Shown: piece after piece, positions 22,381-34,260 of the stretch | How positions within the stretch are numbered: the first letter of the stretch is position 1 | Layout: each line of letters starts with the position of its first letter | Assembly (NCBI GenBank): GCA_963930645.1 | Contig: OZ005660.1 | Span: forward strand, 204,048,184-204,112,183 | DNA length: 64,000 bases | From: Salticus scenicus | Lineage: Eukaryota > Arthropoda > Arachnida > Araneae > Salticidae | Direction of reading: 5' to 3' | The notes under the pieces: generated by a model | The model's database searches: none | Told to the model about the DNA's origin: nothing | The model's input: the letters and a program-made list of their open reading frames with translations, nothing else | Translations under genes and position numbers: made by a program

Positions 22381-22543
22381 ACCGGTAACCGGTAAAAATG
22401 GTAACGGAAAAAATGGTAACGGAAAAAATGGTAAACGGAAAAAATGGTAACGGAAAAAATGGTAAAGGAAAAAATGGTAAACGGAAAAAATGGTAAACGG
22501 AAAAAATGGTAACGGAAAAAATGGTAACGGAAAAAATGGTAAT
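22381..22543 (+). repeat. Minisatellite GGTAACGGAAAAAAT, 15-16 bp
   Basis: About ten units, alternating GGTAACGGAAAAAAT and GGTAAACGGAAAAAAT. The reverse complement of the same repeat occurs at 32547-32720. The Phe/Pro-rich reverse frames are artefacts. Confidence 0.93.
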
Positions 22544-23221
22544 GAGGGAAATTAGTAAAATCAAATTATAATAATATCATTACCATATCATGACGGAAGC
22601 GATTTTACACAGCTGTTGGGTAGCTCAAAACTGAAGTGGTCAGAAGAGTTTTGGATCGCTATAAGTATAATAGTTCTGATGTTCCTGATTCGTTTTCAAT
22701 GGAAGGAGTGAAGTTCTTGAACTTAGAATGTCAAAGTCATTTTTTAACTTGTATTATTGAAGCGACAGTGCTTATCATTCCGTATTAATTTATTTAATAA
22801 AAAGATAATATAGGAATTATTATTATTTTTTTAAATGTGTTTTAAAACATTACATTACTTATATGATTAATATTTATAAGTCTGATAAAAAAAGAAAAAG
22901 AAAAATGTATTTTTAGTTTTTGCTGAAATTAGAAATATTGACATTACACAAATTTGTTTAGGTCGATTATAGAGCTATTCATTCATTCTAGCTATATGAA
23001 TACCTAGAAATATGAAAAACAAGTTGTGTACAAAAACTGAGAATGGAACAACTGTCACAATAATGTTGTAAGTGGATCCCTGAAAAAAAGGGCACCGGAA
23101 AAAAAGGGCACTTTACCAATTCGCAAATCGCAAAGTAATATGAAATAAAGAATTCAAAGAATGATTTTCAGATTATATTTTTAGAAATTTCAATTGATTT
23201 GGTACAGCATTCAATTAGTGT
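22544..23221. other. Interval without recognised gene
   Basis: AT-rich. A two-unit AAAAAAAGGGCACCGG motif lies near 23083-23112 and resembles the CCGG-containing minisatellites. Confidence 0.5.
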
Positions 23222-24690
23222 ATACCTGGAGAAAGAGGGGGGGGGGGGGGGGTGACTAGGAGCAGATCGAAGCAAAGCAATTGTTTTTACATCACAATCC
23301 GACCGATTTTAATGAAACTTTGTATAATCGCATACAATTTGTGAAAAAACTACAGTAAGTTTCAGACATACTTGGGGGGTGAGGAGGTAAAGAGGAAGGG
23401 GGCAGAATAAAATTATATTTTATATCACCATTTTACCGATTTTAATGATATATTCTATAACTATTACTTGCTTTTTATGAAAATCACAATGAGTGTATTA
23501 TATATCTGGGGAGCAGGGAGGGGGGGGGGTAGAAGGAAATAGAATTTATTCTTTTTTAAACTACCCTATTATCGATTAAAAAAAAAAAAAAAAAAAAAAA
23601 CTTTGTTTAATCACGTACAATTTGTGAAAAAAAATTACAGTAAATTTCAGACATACTTGGGGGTGGGTTAAAGAGAGGGGGAGGGCAGAGGCAAATAAAA
23701 TGATTCTTTATATCACCATTTTACCGATTTTATTGATACAGTGAAACCTCTCAAGTTGGACACCCCTCTAAGTTGGACGCTTTTTCTCGGAACGGAATGT
23801 ATCCATTAACATTATGTCTAACCACTATAAGTTGGACACCTCTCTAAGTTGGACACTTTTTCTTGGAATCGTAGGTGTCTAACTTAGAGAGGTTTTACTG
23901 TATATTGTATAACTATACTTACTTTTTATGAAAATCACAATGTGCGTATTATATACCTGAGGGGCAAGGGGGGGGGGTGATGGAAATAAAATATATTCTT
24001 TTTTAAACTACCCTATTATCGATTAAAAAAAAAAAAAAAAAAAAAAACTTTGTATAACCACGTACAATTTGTGTAAAAAATTACACTAAGTGTCAGACAT
24101 ATTAGGGGGGGTTAAAGAAGGGGGGGGCAGAGGAAAATAAAAATGATTTTTTATGTCACTATTTTACCGTTATTAATGATATATTCTATAACTATCACTT
24201 ACTTTTTATGAAAATCACAATGAGTGTATTATATACCTGGGGGGGGGGGGGGGGTTGCAGATGGAAAAAAAAATATTTTTTGTAAATTACCTTAGTATCG
24301 ATTTAAATAAATCTTTCTGTATCTACCACTTACTGTTTAAGAAAAATTACAATGAGTGTTACATATATCTGCGGGGAGGGGTTGCTAAGAGGGGGCAGAG
24401 TAAAAAAGTGGCTGTTTTTATTTCTATCATATGAAACTTTGTATGATTATCATTTGCTTTTTATTAAATTTATAATAAAAGTTACCTGTAGTTAAAAAAG
24501 GGGAGGGGCAGTGTGTGAATGGGGGGATGAAAAACAAAATCTGTTTAAACAACACTTATTATCGATTTTTTTTCTTTTTGTTTTATTGATATTTTGTGCG
24601 AATGTCATTTACTATTAACAAAAAATTACAGTGAGTGTTTCATATGTCTGGGTTAGGGTTGGAGGGGTGGGGGGGGTGCTTTAACTAAAT
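23222..24690 (+). repeat. Degenerate tandem array with recurrent G-tracts
   Basis: Units repeat blocks such as ATCACCATTTTACCGATTTT, TTTTTATGAAAATCACAATG and CAGACATACTTGGGGG. Nearly every unit ends in a plus-strand G-run of about 8-14 bases (near 23240, 23380, 23520, 23960, 24105, 24240, 24670). Homopolymer lengths vary strongly. The G-runs are strand-biased and are G-quadruplex candidates. No coding. Confidence 0.8.
23739..23900. mobile_element. Tigger/pogo-like MITE, 162 bp
   Basis: The termini CAGTGAAACCTCTCAAGTTG and its inverse ending AGAGAGGTTTTACTG form TIRs, flanked by TA at 23737-23738 and 23901-23902. Internal copies of CTAAGTTGGACAC give extra inverted repeats. It sits inside a unit of the G-tract array; neighbouring units show the uninterrupted site (TTTTAATGATATATTC). 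The family is inferred from the TIR sequence style and the TA target. Confidence 0.85.
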
Positions 24691-26231
24691 ATTGATTTAT
24701 GGCACCTTTAACGATTTTCATTTTAGATCATGTCTGTTTAAATAGATAAGCCAATCCTTTGAAGCAGGCCCACCTTATCCATTGGTCTCTGGGCTGCAGC
24801 CCAAGGGCGCCTGATGTTCGAGGGCGCCTAATGTTCAAAAACGACGTTCACTTTTTTTTTTTTTTTTGTAAATATATTTTATTTATTGATGCCGGTGGCT
24901 GCCACCCCTACCCCCAACAATCAATATCTTTTCGCCCTGTTCGTTTGAAACTAATTCTCACTCTCACCTCTCTGGATAGTTTTTTCCAATTATAGACGGC
25001 ACAGCGGCTGAGGATTGCGGAATTACAGTGGAAGAAGTTAACTGAGTAACAGACTGTATTGTACTGTGAACAATCCTAAAATCCGTGAGAAAAAGAGAAA
25101 TGGGATTCAGATAGCATCAATAGGGCAGTCTTCGTATAGCCTGAGGCCTGAGAGGATAGACTGTGATACTTTTTTCTTTATCTTTTCTTAAAAGCTCTGA
25201 CCATTGGCGACATATGGTTATGGGAAGGGAATGGAGATCAAATGTTTTCTTTTGAGGTGATTGTTCAGAACAGCATCCAAAACACCAAAATGTCACCTTT
25301 TTTATTTTTTATTTTGTTATTCTAGGAAATGTTGTGAATAAATCCATTGAGAAATTGAGAATGCTGTTAAATTACAATATTGCTATTTACACATTTCTTA
25401 TTAATATAAATATCTTTGTACTTATGTATATATGTTAGTACATTAATTCGGCACTGTGCAATTTATATAAAGAAAATGAATCTTGTGTAAGTAAAAGCGA
25501 AAGGTTCAATAATAATTATAAACAGACCTTTAGAAGTTTTAGGGGATTTTACAATTAACATTAATTTATTGAACGAATACTTATGGTGCATTATTTTAAG
25601 GCTTTTTAAATTGGGGAAAAAATAATTATTATGTTGGAAGAGGCAAAAATCCTAAAAATTATAGTACCTAAGCTGATTAAGTACTACTTTAATACGTATA
25701 TGCTATATATGCTCGCTGCTTTCTTTAATAAAATCTTTAATAAAACGTTGATTACAGGCTCTCTTAATAAGCTTTCAATCTCAACGTTTTAAAGGAAATT
25801 GGTTTGCAATCTTAGTACAAAAAAAAAGTGAACATGGTAAGCGAGAAAGTTCATTTCTGAAGGAGAAAAAAAGTTCATTTCTGAAGAAGAAAAAAAAAAT
25901 TAAAAACAATTTATTATAATAATAATAATAATCAAAATTAATAGCATGAAGATTCTACATTTCAAAATTTGATTTTGGAGTAAAATTAACATTAATAGTG
26001 AAACGTGCATAGGTAATGATTTATATTTTTAAAAAGTATTATCTGAAGGTTCCATTCTTGCTAATTAAGTTTAGAGAGAAGTATTACAAAATTAATAAAT
26101 ATTGCTAATACTTTGAGAGGCAAGCCAATCTTCTTATTTAAAAGAAAAGCCACCAGAATTCAACGACAATATTAGAAGAGAAGCAATAAATTAAGCTATT
26201 CCTCTAAATCATAAAAGAAAAATTTTATTAA

Positions 26232-26233
<2 letters not shown>
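24691..26233. other. Interval without recognised gene
   Basis: A moderately GC-rich patch at 24765-24835 has the palindrome GGGCTGCAGCCC and a doubled GAGGGCGCC; I could not assign it. The rest is AT-rich with no supportable ORF. Confidence 0.5.

Positions 26234-26271
<38 letters not shown>
26234..26271. repeat. (TG)n microsatellite
   Basis: About 19 pure TG dinucleotides. Confidence 0.95.
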
Positions 26272-26273
<2 letters not shown>

Positions 26274-26339
26274 GGAGCCAGTTTTTGCAGTTGAGAATTA
26301 AAATTTACGTTTACATCGCAAAAACGGTGACCCTGAAAG
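26274..26339. mobile_element. Right end of a TTAA-type MITE relative
   Basis: CAGTTTTTGCAGTTGAGAAT through CCTGAAAGGG followed by TTAA resembles the right end of the 26810-27059 element. The left part is not found, so this is a fragment next to the TG run. Confidence 0.45.
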
Positions 26340-26343
26340 GGTT

Positions 26344-26809
26344 AATTAGGAAAGCTTAAAATTATAAAATTCATAATTATGTGACATAAATTAATCTGTG
26401 AAAGTTTTTTCCCCCTTTCATAAAATTACTAACACGCGAACGATAATTAAACACAACTGTTTTATTTTCAGATTTTATTATGTATTAAATTTTTAGAGTG
26501 TGATAAATATTTTTTTATTTTTAAATTTACGATTCTATATAATCACACATGTATAAAATTAATATCAGTTGTAGATATACGTACCTTGTTCTTTACATTT
26601 ACCCTTTTGATTACCTTTATATTTATTTATTATTTAAAACTAATAATCGTAATTTAAATGTTTAATATTTACGTTAAATAATTTCAGATATCTTACTCAA
26701 AAATTGTGCTAATCACAATTTCACGCCATAATTCTTTTTTATACAATAACTTATTAAACTTGTAAATGAAAAAAGAAAAAATGTTGATTAGAATAGAAGA
26801 CCCCCTTAA
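26344..26809. other. AT-rich spacer
   Basis: No gene or repeat recognised. Confidence 0.5.
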
Positions 26810-27059
26810 ACCTTTGCGACGCAAGGTAATTTGGATCATTTAAATTGCACTGCCACTAGAATTCAAACAAAATTAAATTAAAAGAAATTTTAAGGTTTAG
26901 AAAAAAAAAACTTATTTTCTACTACGTTATAAACGTAAATTTTTTATAAAAAATTTCCGGAATTTTTGCAATTCCCAAAAATTTTTGATAAAAAATTTCC
27001 GGGATGAGTTTTTGCAGCTGGAACTAAATAATTGCGTTTTCACAGAGAGCCACAAAAGG
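26810..27059. mobile_element. TTAA MITE, piggyBac-like, 250 bp
   Basis: TTAA at 26806-26809 and 27060-27063 brackets ends ACCTTTGCGACGC and (inverted) CCTTTTGTGGCTC. Two internal copies of AAAAAATTTCCGG lie at 26950-27002. TTAA targeting is the rule for piggyBac-type transposons; the ends are imperfect, so the family is tentative. Confidence 0.55.
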
Positions 27060-27063
27060 TTAA

Positions 27064-27825
27064 ATCTCTCCTTCCCCCATTTTCGGTTTTATTAATTCAT
27101 TTTTATTCATCAGTTTTTTATTTATTCTAGATGGCAGATCAACATAGCTAAAGTAAGGAATAAATTTGTAGAAGTTTCTTTTTCTTCTTATTTTTTCTCT
27201 TCTTTTAATTTTTAAATCGTTAATATCGGAATAATGGCAACAAAATTATACATTTAATTATTAAAATAAATCGATCAGTATAATGTTCTTTTAGAAGATT
27301 ATTTTATTCATTTTTCCATTTATTAAAATTTCATTGTCAATCATCTGAGAAATGTATAATGTTCATTTTAAATCATTCATTAATTTCATGCGTTCTTTAC
27401 AAATTAATTGACTATATATATATATATACAGGATCCGCCATAAGTCTCACCCTATAACTACGCTACGAGTCGGGATTTTTGAAAACTGTAAAACACGGGT
27501 TCAATTAATTTGAAGGAGATTTTGTTTAATTTAAAAAATTGGGTCAGGGGCACACAGGAGGTCACTAGAGGCGGGGAGGGGTGTTAAAATTTCAAATGGG
27601 AAGGGGTCCTTCAATACCTCTATCGAAAATTCTTTTCTAGACAAACATCTCGGCAAAAAGTACTGTCCTACTATTATTTTTATGAAGTTATGACGAATTA
27701 AATTTTTGTTCAAAGTTCTCCCTCCTTCCTACTCAATCTTCAAAAACCTTGGAAAATCTGAAAGCTGTAAGGGGAGTGCGAGAACTCTTATTTAGTTTGA
27801 AGAGGATTAGATTAAAGAATTTAAT

Positions 27826-27861
<36 letters not shown>

Positions 27862-28099
27862 AGATGAAGATGAAGATGGAGATGGAAAGAAAAGAAGGCA
27901 TTCGGAGAGCAGGGGAGGGGGGGGGGGTAATTTTGAAATTTTAAAGGGAAGTTTTTTTTAACTTGTTGAACATGTCTTCTCAAAGCAAACATTTTTAAAT
28001 GTATGTTTATTATTATTATTATTATTATTTTCAAAGGGATTGTATCTGATTAAACACTTCACAAAAAAGTCGTACCTTTTCCCTATATTTCAGCGGGAT
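27064..28099. other. Interval without recognised gene
   Basis: Contains (TA)n at 27415-27428, an A-run at 27832-27858 and a G-run at 27918-27927. A minus-strand frame at 27531-27713 has no recognisable motif. Confidence 0.5.
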
Positions 28100-28310
28100 A
28101 CGGACAAAAGCCCCACCGGACAAAATCCCCACGGACAAAATCCCCCCGAACAAAAGCCCCACCGGACAAAATCCCCACCGGACAAAAACCCCACCGGACA
28201 AAATCCCCACCAGACAAAAACCCCACCGGACAAAAGCTCCACCGGACAAAATCCCCACCGGACATAATCCCCACCGGACAAAAACCCCACTTAGCCCGGA
28301 CAAAGGCCCT
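28100..28310 (+). repeat. Minisatellite CCGGACAAAATCCCCA, 16-17 bp
   Basis: About twelve degenerate units of the form CCGGACAAAARYCCCA. Open frames on both strands are artefacts of the period. It is not a CRISPR array: there are no unique spacers. Confidence 0.92.
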
Positions 28311-28599
28311 ACGTATGATATTTTGGATAAAATTAACATTTCAACATTAATTAAACTCGTTATAAAATAAATTATTCAATAAATCTGTTACTTTTCCCAC
28401 TAGAAACTCGGTGTGATAGTTCATAGTTTATTAAAGATATTAACTGTTAATTGTTTTCTTATCTGTACTAAATTCTTCACGGGTTATTATTAATTTAATT
28501 ACAAATTAATTCTTTTTGGTTAACGTGGATTTCGGTAGCATTTAATCTTCTGTTATTCTTAATTTTACTATGTTTTTGTGGTCTACAAATCAAATGAGG

Positions 28600-28880
28600 T
28601 TATTTTCGAAAGTGCAAAATTATTAGTTGGCTCGAAAAGGGGGGAGGGGGGAACAAAAAAATTGAAATTAGCGTGAGATCGCTTAAAATTGGTACATGTA
28701 GATTTTTGGAGCTCATAAATAGGATGAGGATATTTTCGAAAGTCTAAAATTATTAGAAAGATCGGAAAGGGGGGGGGGGGAGGGGGGGGGCGAAGGGGTA
28801 AAAAATAGAATAGGAGTTAGCGGATATTTTCAAGTGTAAATTTATTAGAAGGGACGGAAAGGTGGGGGACAAAGGGATAA
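28600..28880 (+). repeat. G-tract tandem, about three units
   Basis: Units contain AAAATTATTAGAAAGATCGG followed by a G-run, at about 28617, 28745 and 28845 (spacing roughly 100-130). The longest G-rich run is at 28768-28789. Similar in style to the 23222 array but with a different unit. Confidence 0.65.
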
Positions 28881-29419
28881 AAATGTAGAAAAGGAACGGT
28901 AGTTTCGGAGAAAACGATAGAAAACCCAGAACACTTTTATTCTTTTATATATTGCTGAATTCCAAATTCGAATTTCCGCTCACATTTCTTACTAAGGATT
29001 TTTAACATTATATAGCCCGGAGTTACGCAAGTTTCGGAGAAAACCACGGATAAGTCATACACAAATCTTTTTATAAAAATGTTTATATTACCTTTGTATC
29101 TCAGCTTGTAATTAACATAATTTCATAAGTAATATATCATTTTAAAAGTTATTTGAATTGGAATTGAAGAGTATATGTTGCAAATCTCTGTCGCCAGAGG
29201 GCGCTTTGATATTTTAATAATTCAATATCCCCAATTCTGATTATGAGTAAATTACTTAAAGGGAGAAGATTGGGTGACCACACCGGGATGCGAATTTGCC
29301 ACCATCAGAATTTTCAAAGGTATACTTGAATATTATTATGAAATGAATAATTAGTGAATGAATAATTAGTGAATGAATATTATTGAAATGAATAATAATT
29401 ATTATTATTCATTTCAATA
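28881..29419. other. Repeat-like interval, no gene
   Basis: AGTTTCGGAGAAAAC occurs at about 28905 and 29029, and the inverse near 30978; a related form lies at 38475. These look like fragments of one interspersed repeat. (AAT)-rich inverted pieces lie at 29330-29420. Confidence 0.45.
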
Positions 29420-29451
29420 TAATGACCAGCGAAGCTGTCAAAGCCTGCTAG
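29420..29451 (+). mobile_element. Helitron-like 3' end
   Basis: A short stem CAGC-GAA-GCTG is followed about 9 nt later by CTAG and then T, matching the Helitron rule of a subterminal hairpin and CTRR|T. The end closely matches that of the complete Helitron at 34261-35327. The 5' end was not found. Confidence 0.55.
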
Positions 29452-29576
29452 TTTAGAATATAAGCCGTTGAAAACAGACTACTTCTCCCTCAGTACCATA
29501 TGTATGGTTCATCTGTTTCGATTAGTAACATCCTTCTAAAATAGATTGTGAATTTAAACTGATAATTAATATTTTT

Positions 29577-30005
29577 ACTTTCTTCTATATGTATATATAG
29601 AGAAAGTATTGGATTCGTGAAATTTTTTGAACTCCAGTTTTAGATGGATTTACACCTTTTGGGATGTCCTGAACATGATTTGATAGTTTTTAGAAAATGT
29701 CTGTCTGTCAATCTGTCTGTGAGTCTGTGTGTATCACGAATTTCGTGCACGCTGTATCTCACGAGCCAATGAACGAAATTTAACCGAACTTGGTATTTAG
29801 TTGGACCCTGACATAAACTGGTGCTGATTAGGTTTGGGGATCAATCGCTCAACAGGTGGCGCTGTGATCGCATATTTTCTAAATTTTTAACATGACAGTA
29901 TAGGACAAAATTTCGTATAAATGTGCATAATGAGAGTTATTTTTAACTTGTGATTGTAAAATTAATATGAATTATTGATAATAGTAGTAGTTAACTAGGA
30001 AAAAC
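29577..30005 (+). mobile_element. Hairpin-headed repeat type 1, 5' part
   Basis: Hairpin TACTTTCTTCTATATG ... TATAGAGAAAGTA, then TTGGATTCG, GTCTGTCTGTCA tract, the block CTGTATCTCACGAGCCAATG, the block CAGGTGGCGCTGTGATCGCA and TTATTGATAATAGTAGTAG. It lacks the later modules (GGTTGAAC block, GTGGCCAC end) and runs into the 195-bp tandem. Confidence 0.8.
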
Positions 30006-30443
30006 ATTACAATAATAGTATATTGTAAAAAAAAAAAAAAAAAAAAAAACTCTTTTCTAAATTTATTGACTTTTGTATGCGTTTGGGTTTTTTATTTAGT
30101 AATTAAATTCAGTTTTGTTAACTCTTTTTAACGAATTTAATCAGTGAAGCCCCTCCCCCCCCCCTTCCTTACACATGAACACATCTCCTGTGTTGCCTGA
30201 ATTACATTACAATAATAGTGAATTGTAAAAAAAAAAAAAAAACCTCTTATTTAAATTTATTGACTTTTGTATGCGTTTGGGTTTTTTATTTAGTAATTAA
30301 ATTCAGTTTTGTTAACTCTTTTTAACGAATTTAATCAGTGAAGCCCCTCCCCCCCCCTTCCTTACACATGAACACTGTGTTGCCTGAACACTGTGTTGCC
30401 TGTGCTCCTGTGTTGCCTGAATTACATTACAATAATAGTGAAT

Positions 30444-30476
<33 letters not shown>

Positions 30477-30823
30477 CCTCGTATTTAAATTTATTGACTT
30501 TTGTACGCGTTTGGGTTTTTTTATTTAGTAATTAAATTCAGTTTTAACTCTTTTTAACGAATTTAATCAGTGAAGCCCCCCCCCCCCCCCCGTCCTCCTT
30601 ACACATGAACACATCTCCTGTGTTGCCTGAATTACATTACAATAATTGTATATTTAAAAAAAAGAAAAACCTCTTTTTTAAATTTATTGACTTTTATACG
30701 CGTTTGGGTTTTTTATTTAGTAATTAAATTCAGTGTTGTTAACTCTTTTTAACGAATTTAATCAGTGAAGCAACCCCCCTTCCCCCCCCCCCCCCCTCCT
30801 TACACATGAACACATCTCCTGTG
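29995..30823. repeat. Four-copy tandem, units of about 194-232 bp
   Basis: Units share ATTACATTACAATAATAGTG, an A-run, GCGTTTGGGTTTTTTATTTA, AACGAATTTAATCAGTGAAG and a C-run before CCTTACACATGAACAC. TCAGTGAAG falls at 30141, 30335, 30567 and 30762. A-run and C-run lengths differ in every unit. Unit 2 carries a short extra duplication of TGTGTTGCCTG. Confidence 0.92.
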
Positions 30824-32546
30824 TTGTACCTGCTTTTGGATACATCCGGTCGCAACTGCTACCCTCAAACCAAAGCGGTCGCAAGTGCTACGATTTTAAC
30901 CCCGGTCGCATCTATCCCGGTCGCAAGTGCTACACCACCACATTTTTCGATGTAACCCAGCCATTCAGAATTTTCCGTGGTTTTCTCCGAAACCAACGTA
31001 AATATGGATTTTCTTATTTAATCTTAATTACATTTGAAGAGAATTACTCTAAAAATAAAAAAAAAGTGCGAAAAAAGCAGTGTATACTAATATGTACTAT
31101 GGACCAAATTTAGCCAATTATGTGACAGACGGGAGGTCCCAAGTTCAAACCCAAGTTACGATAACGAACACGCATACAGACCAACCATCTATTTCTAGAA
31201 TTTGGAGGGATCTCAATTTTTGCAAATATCACAAAAACTCAGTTTCCAAAATTTGATTAAAAAACAATACTCTTCTCTACCATATTTCGGTAAGGGAAAT
31301 TGAAAAGAAAAAAAAATCGTTCTTCTACAAATACTAGATGAATTAAATTGAAAAAAATTAAAGCAAAAAAAAAAAAAAAAAAATCATCATATGGGAGGAG
31401 TGTGTGTGTGTGGGGGGGGGGGGGGGTCGTGCCACGGACGCCAGTTATGCTCGCTACGTCACTGACTTATGTAACATCATAGTTACATAAGTTATGTTAC
31501 GGTATAGTTATATACACAGCAAACAAAATGCTGATATGTTTCTTTAAAAAGCCCAAATTCTAAAGATATATGCTTTTTGTTAAACATAAACTATATATAC
31601 ATATTAGCCGTGAATTGTTTGCGCTTGGGAACTATTATTATCAGCCCGACCCATATGTCAATCAACGAGCCTGTTACAAGGGGCATGAAAACAGGATAAG
31701 ATACCTTGATAAAGAATGAACTATTCAAAGATGAAATAATTTTCATTCAGAAAAAGAATGGCATATCAATTTAGAAGACGTATTCCAATGGCGGACCAGG
31801 TGTTCATATTTTTAAAGACATCTGTAATATAGACCTTTTTTATGGTAAATACTGAAAATAAAACAAAAAATCAAAATACACTCGGCATAATATTCTGTAC
31901 AAAAGAAACTCAATATCTTTTGCATTTAAAATGTAATAAATCTAAAAATGTTCTATCATTTATAGAAGATTTGCCAATGTGCAAATCCCTTATATTAATA
32001 ATCGATATAATTTCTGATAAAAAGGAAAACATTCATAAAAATATATTATTAGAATTATTATTTATTTATTTATTATAGATTTTGTGTTTAGAACTAATAT
32101 GGATTATGTAATATAATAAGCCTAATATGTATTTTTATTAATTTTAGTTTATTAATGTGTATGAAACAAATTTGTAACTTTTATGGGTTTTAAAAATTTT
32201 GCTGTCTCTGAATTTCGTGCTAAATAATTTTGTTTGTGTATTAATTTCTCATTTCGAATCTTTTATTTGTCTCATAATGTATCAGGAACTGCAATATATA
32301 TTTTTTTTTTTTTTTTTTTTTTTTTCTAAGTTTAAATAATATTTTTAATAATAACCATTCATTTCGCATGCATGTAGCAGTTTTCAGGATTACTGCATGT
32401 TAAGTAGTTTACCCCTGACGAAAGGACATTAAACATGGAATCAATGATATAAATTTCAGATCACCATTACAGATATTTTTTATATACTCATTTTCGGTGA
32501 CAATGTACCATGGATTCATAGTACAGATGTTTCAGAGTACTACTTT
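30824..32546. other. Interval with a short minisatellite, no gene
   Basis: 30845-30945 has four degenerate units of CGGTCGCAAGTGCTAC. A TG-run and G-run follow at 31399-31426. A T-run lies at 32298-32325. The 78-codon frame at 31842-32078 is Lys/Ile/Leu-rich, shows no motif, and I do not call it. Confidence 0.55.
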
Positions 32547-32720
32547 TCCGTTTACCATTTTTTCCGTTTACCATTTTTTCCGTTACCATTTTTTCCGTTA
32601 CCATTTTTTCCTTTTACCATTTTTTCCGTTTACCATTTTTTCCGTTACCATTTTTTCCGTTTACCATTTTTTCCGTTACCATTTTTTCCGTTACCATTTT
32701 TTCCGTTACCATTTTTTCCG
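32547..32720 (-). repeat. Minisatellite, inverse of the 22381 array
   Basis: Units CCGTTACCATTTTTT and CCGTTTACCATTTTTT, about eleven copies, the exact reverse complement of the 22381-22543 repeat, with the same one-base length variants. Confidence 0.93.
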
Positions 32721-34260
32721 GGATTCATTGTAACCACGGTTTATAAATTCGGTTCTTCGATTTCGGTGTAGGTAGTAGGTAGGCCCCGTATCTATTCAAA
32801 TCGGAAGAGGGAACGGTGGGAACCAACTGCTCAGGAAGGGGAGGGATGAAAAAAAAAAAAAATGAGGCCGTTCACACACCCCATGTAAATCCGATGAATT
32901 TGATTTTACCACCTGCTATAGAAGGTAGGAGTGCCGGTGGATTTTGGGATTTTTACTTTCCGTGTAAATACAGTAAGGGTATTTAGTTGTATTTTTGTAC
33001 ATATAATTTAGGTGTGAATTGAATAAAATTTGTTCAAAAGCTTTTTTTTTTTTTTTTATGTAATATACATGCTATATGAAGGAAAGGCATGCCTGTATAT
33101 ATGGTTACAAGTATTTAAAAAAAAACTAAATTTTAAAAAGGATTTAATGAAGAGTTTTTTATTTATTTTCTTTTTCTTTCTCTTTTCTTTTTAACAAGAG
33201 AAAAGAACAATATCGTCATAAAAAATGAACAACATTTTATGCTAAAAAACAATGAACAAACCAATATTCGATGCACTGTTAATCATATCACTAACTAAAA
33301 AAAAGAAAAAAAAAATTTAACTGGAATTTCATTTTTACTCTGAAGTGCATTTTTAAATGATACATCACTAACTATAAGGACCTCTCGGAATGAGATTGTT
33401 TAATTATTATTATTATTATTTGTAACAATTTAAAAATGTATGGGTTCCGAATGGATCCCAGGTTATAGTGCTTGTGTTAAAGGGACAAAAGGCTTTAAAG
33501 TTATTATTATTTAGTTTCATTTTTGAATATTATTAAATCATATACTGTCATATATTATTAAATCATATACTGTAATAAAATATATCAATTTTAAGCTACA
33601 TAGCATGTTTAAAGGATAAAAATTAATTTTCAGAATGAAAAAAACTTTGTTTATAGAAGAAACTAATGCAATATTTTGATTTCAAAATACCCATTTCGTA
33701 TTATGAATTATTTCAAATTTCCAATTAATTTTGTATGTATCAGCAACAACTCGTTTAGGAACAAAAAAGAATAAAAATGTATAAAATATGCAAATATCTT
33801 TATGTATGAAAAACATTTCACAAGAAGAAAAAAGAATGCTATGAAAAAAAAATGGAATATTAATAATAATAATAAATAATAAAATCAAAATGCAAGAATG
33901 AAAGCGTACATAATAAGAGTACTTCATCAGGGGTAGAGACTGAATAATGTATGCAAAATATATATATTACCATGCAACTGAATTTTAAAGTTCATTGTAA
34001 TAGAAGTGAATTCTTGATTTCAAAATAAATATACAATTTTGGGACTAATAAACCCAATAGCACTCATAAAGTTTTTTAAACTAAAAATTTCTTTTTAAAA
34101 AATTTAAAAGGAATGCACAAGGAGCATTTTGAGTGAATAATTGATTATTCGTGAAATTTGAAACCTGAGAAAAATAAGTTTAAGAATAAATTTTGTAAAC
34201 GCTTGTAAATATTATTTCAAGAACTGACATTATTTTTTTAAAAATATGTAGTTAATCTTA
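32721..34260. other. AT-rich interval without recognised gene
   Basis: Only poly-A, poly-T and ATT runs, for example 33043-33057, and a short direct repeat AAATCATATACTGTAATA-like near 33536-33570. Confidence 0.5.

Noticed and set aside
24765..24845. GC-rich segment as promoter or exon
   Set aside because: Short, with a doubled GGGCGCC motif and palindrome that suggest a repeat fragment; no further support.
28100..28310. CRISPR-like regular array
   Set aside because: The repeats are contiguous 16-17 bp degenerate units without unique spacers, and the sequence is eukaryotic. It is a minisatellite.
29577..30005. Long terminal repeat of a retrotransposon
   Set aside because: There is no TG...CA border, primer site, gag/pol coding or paired copy in direct orientation at a suitable distance.
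31842..32078. Host coding exon
   Set aside because: The composition is typical of AT-rich chance frames, no splice sites fit well, and it ends in an ATT run.
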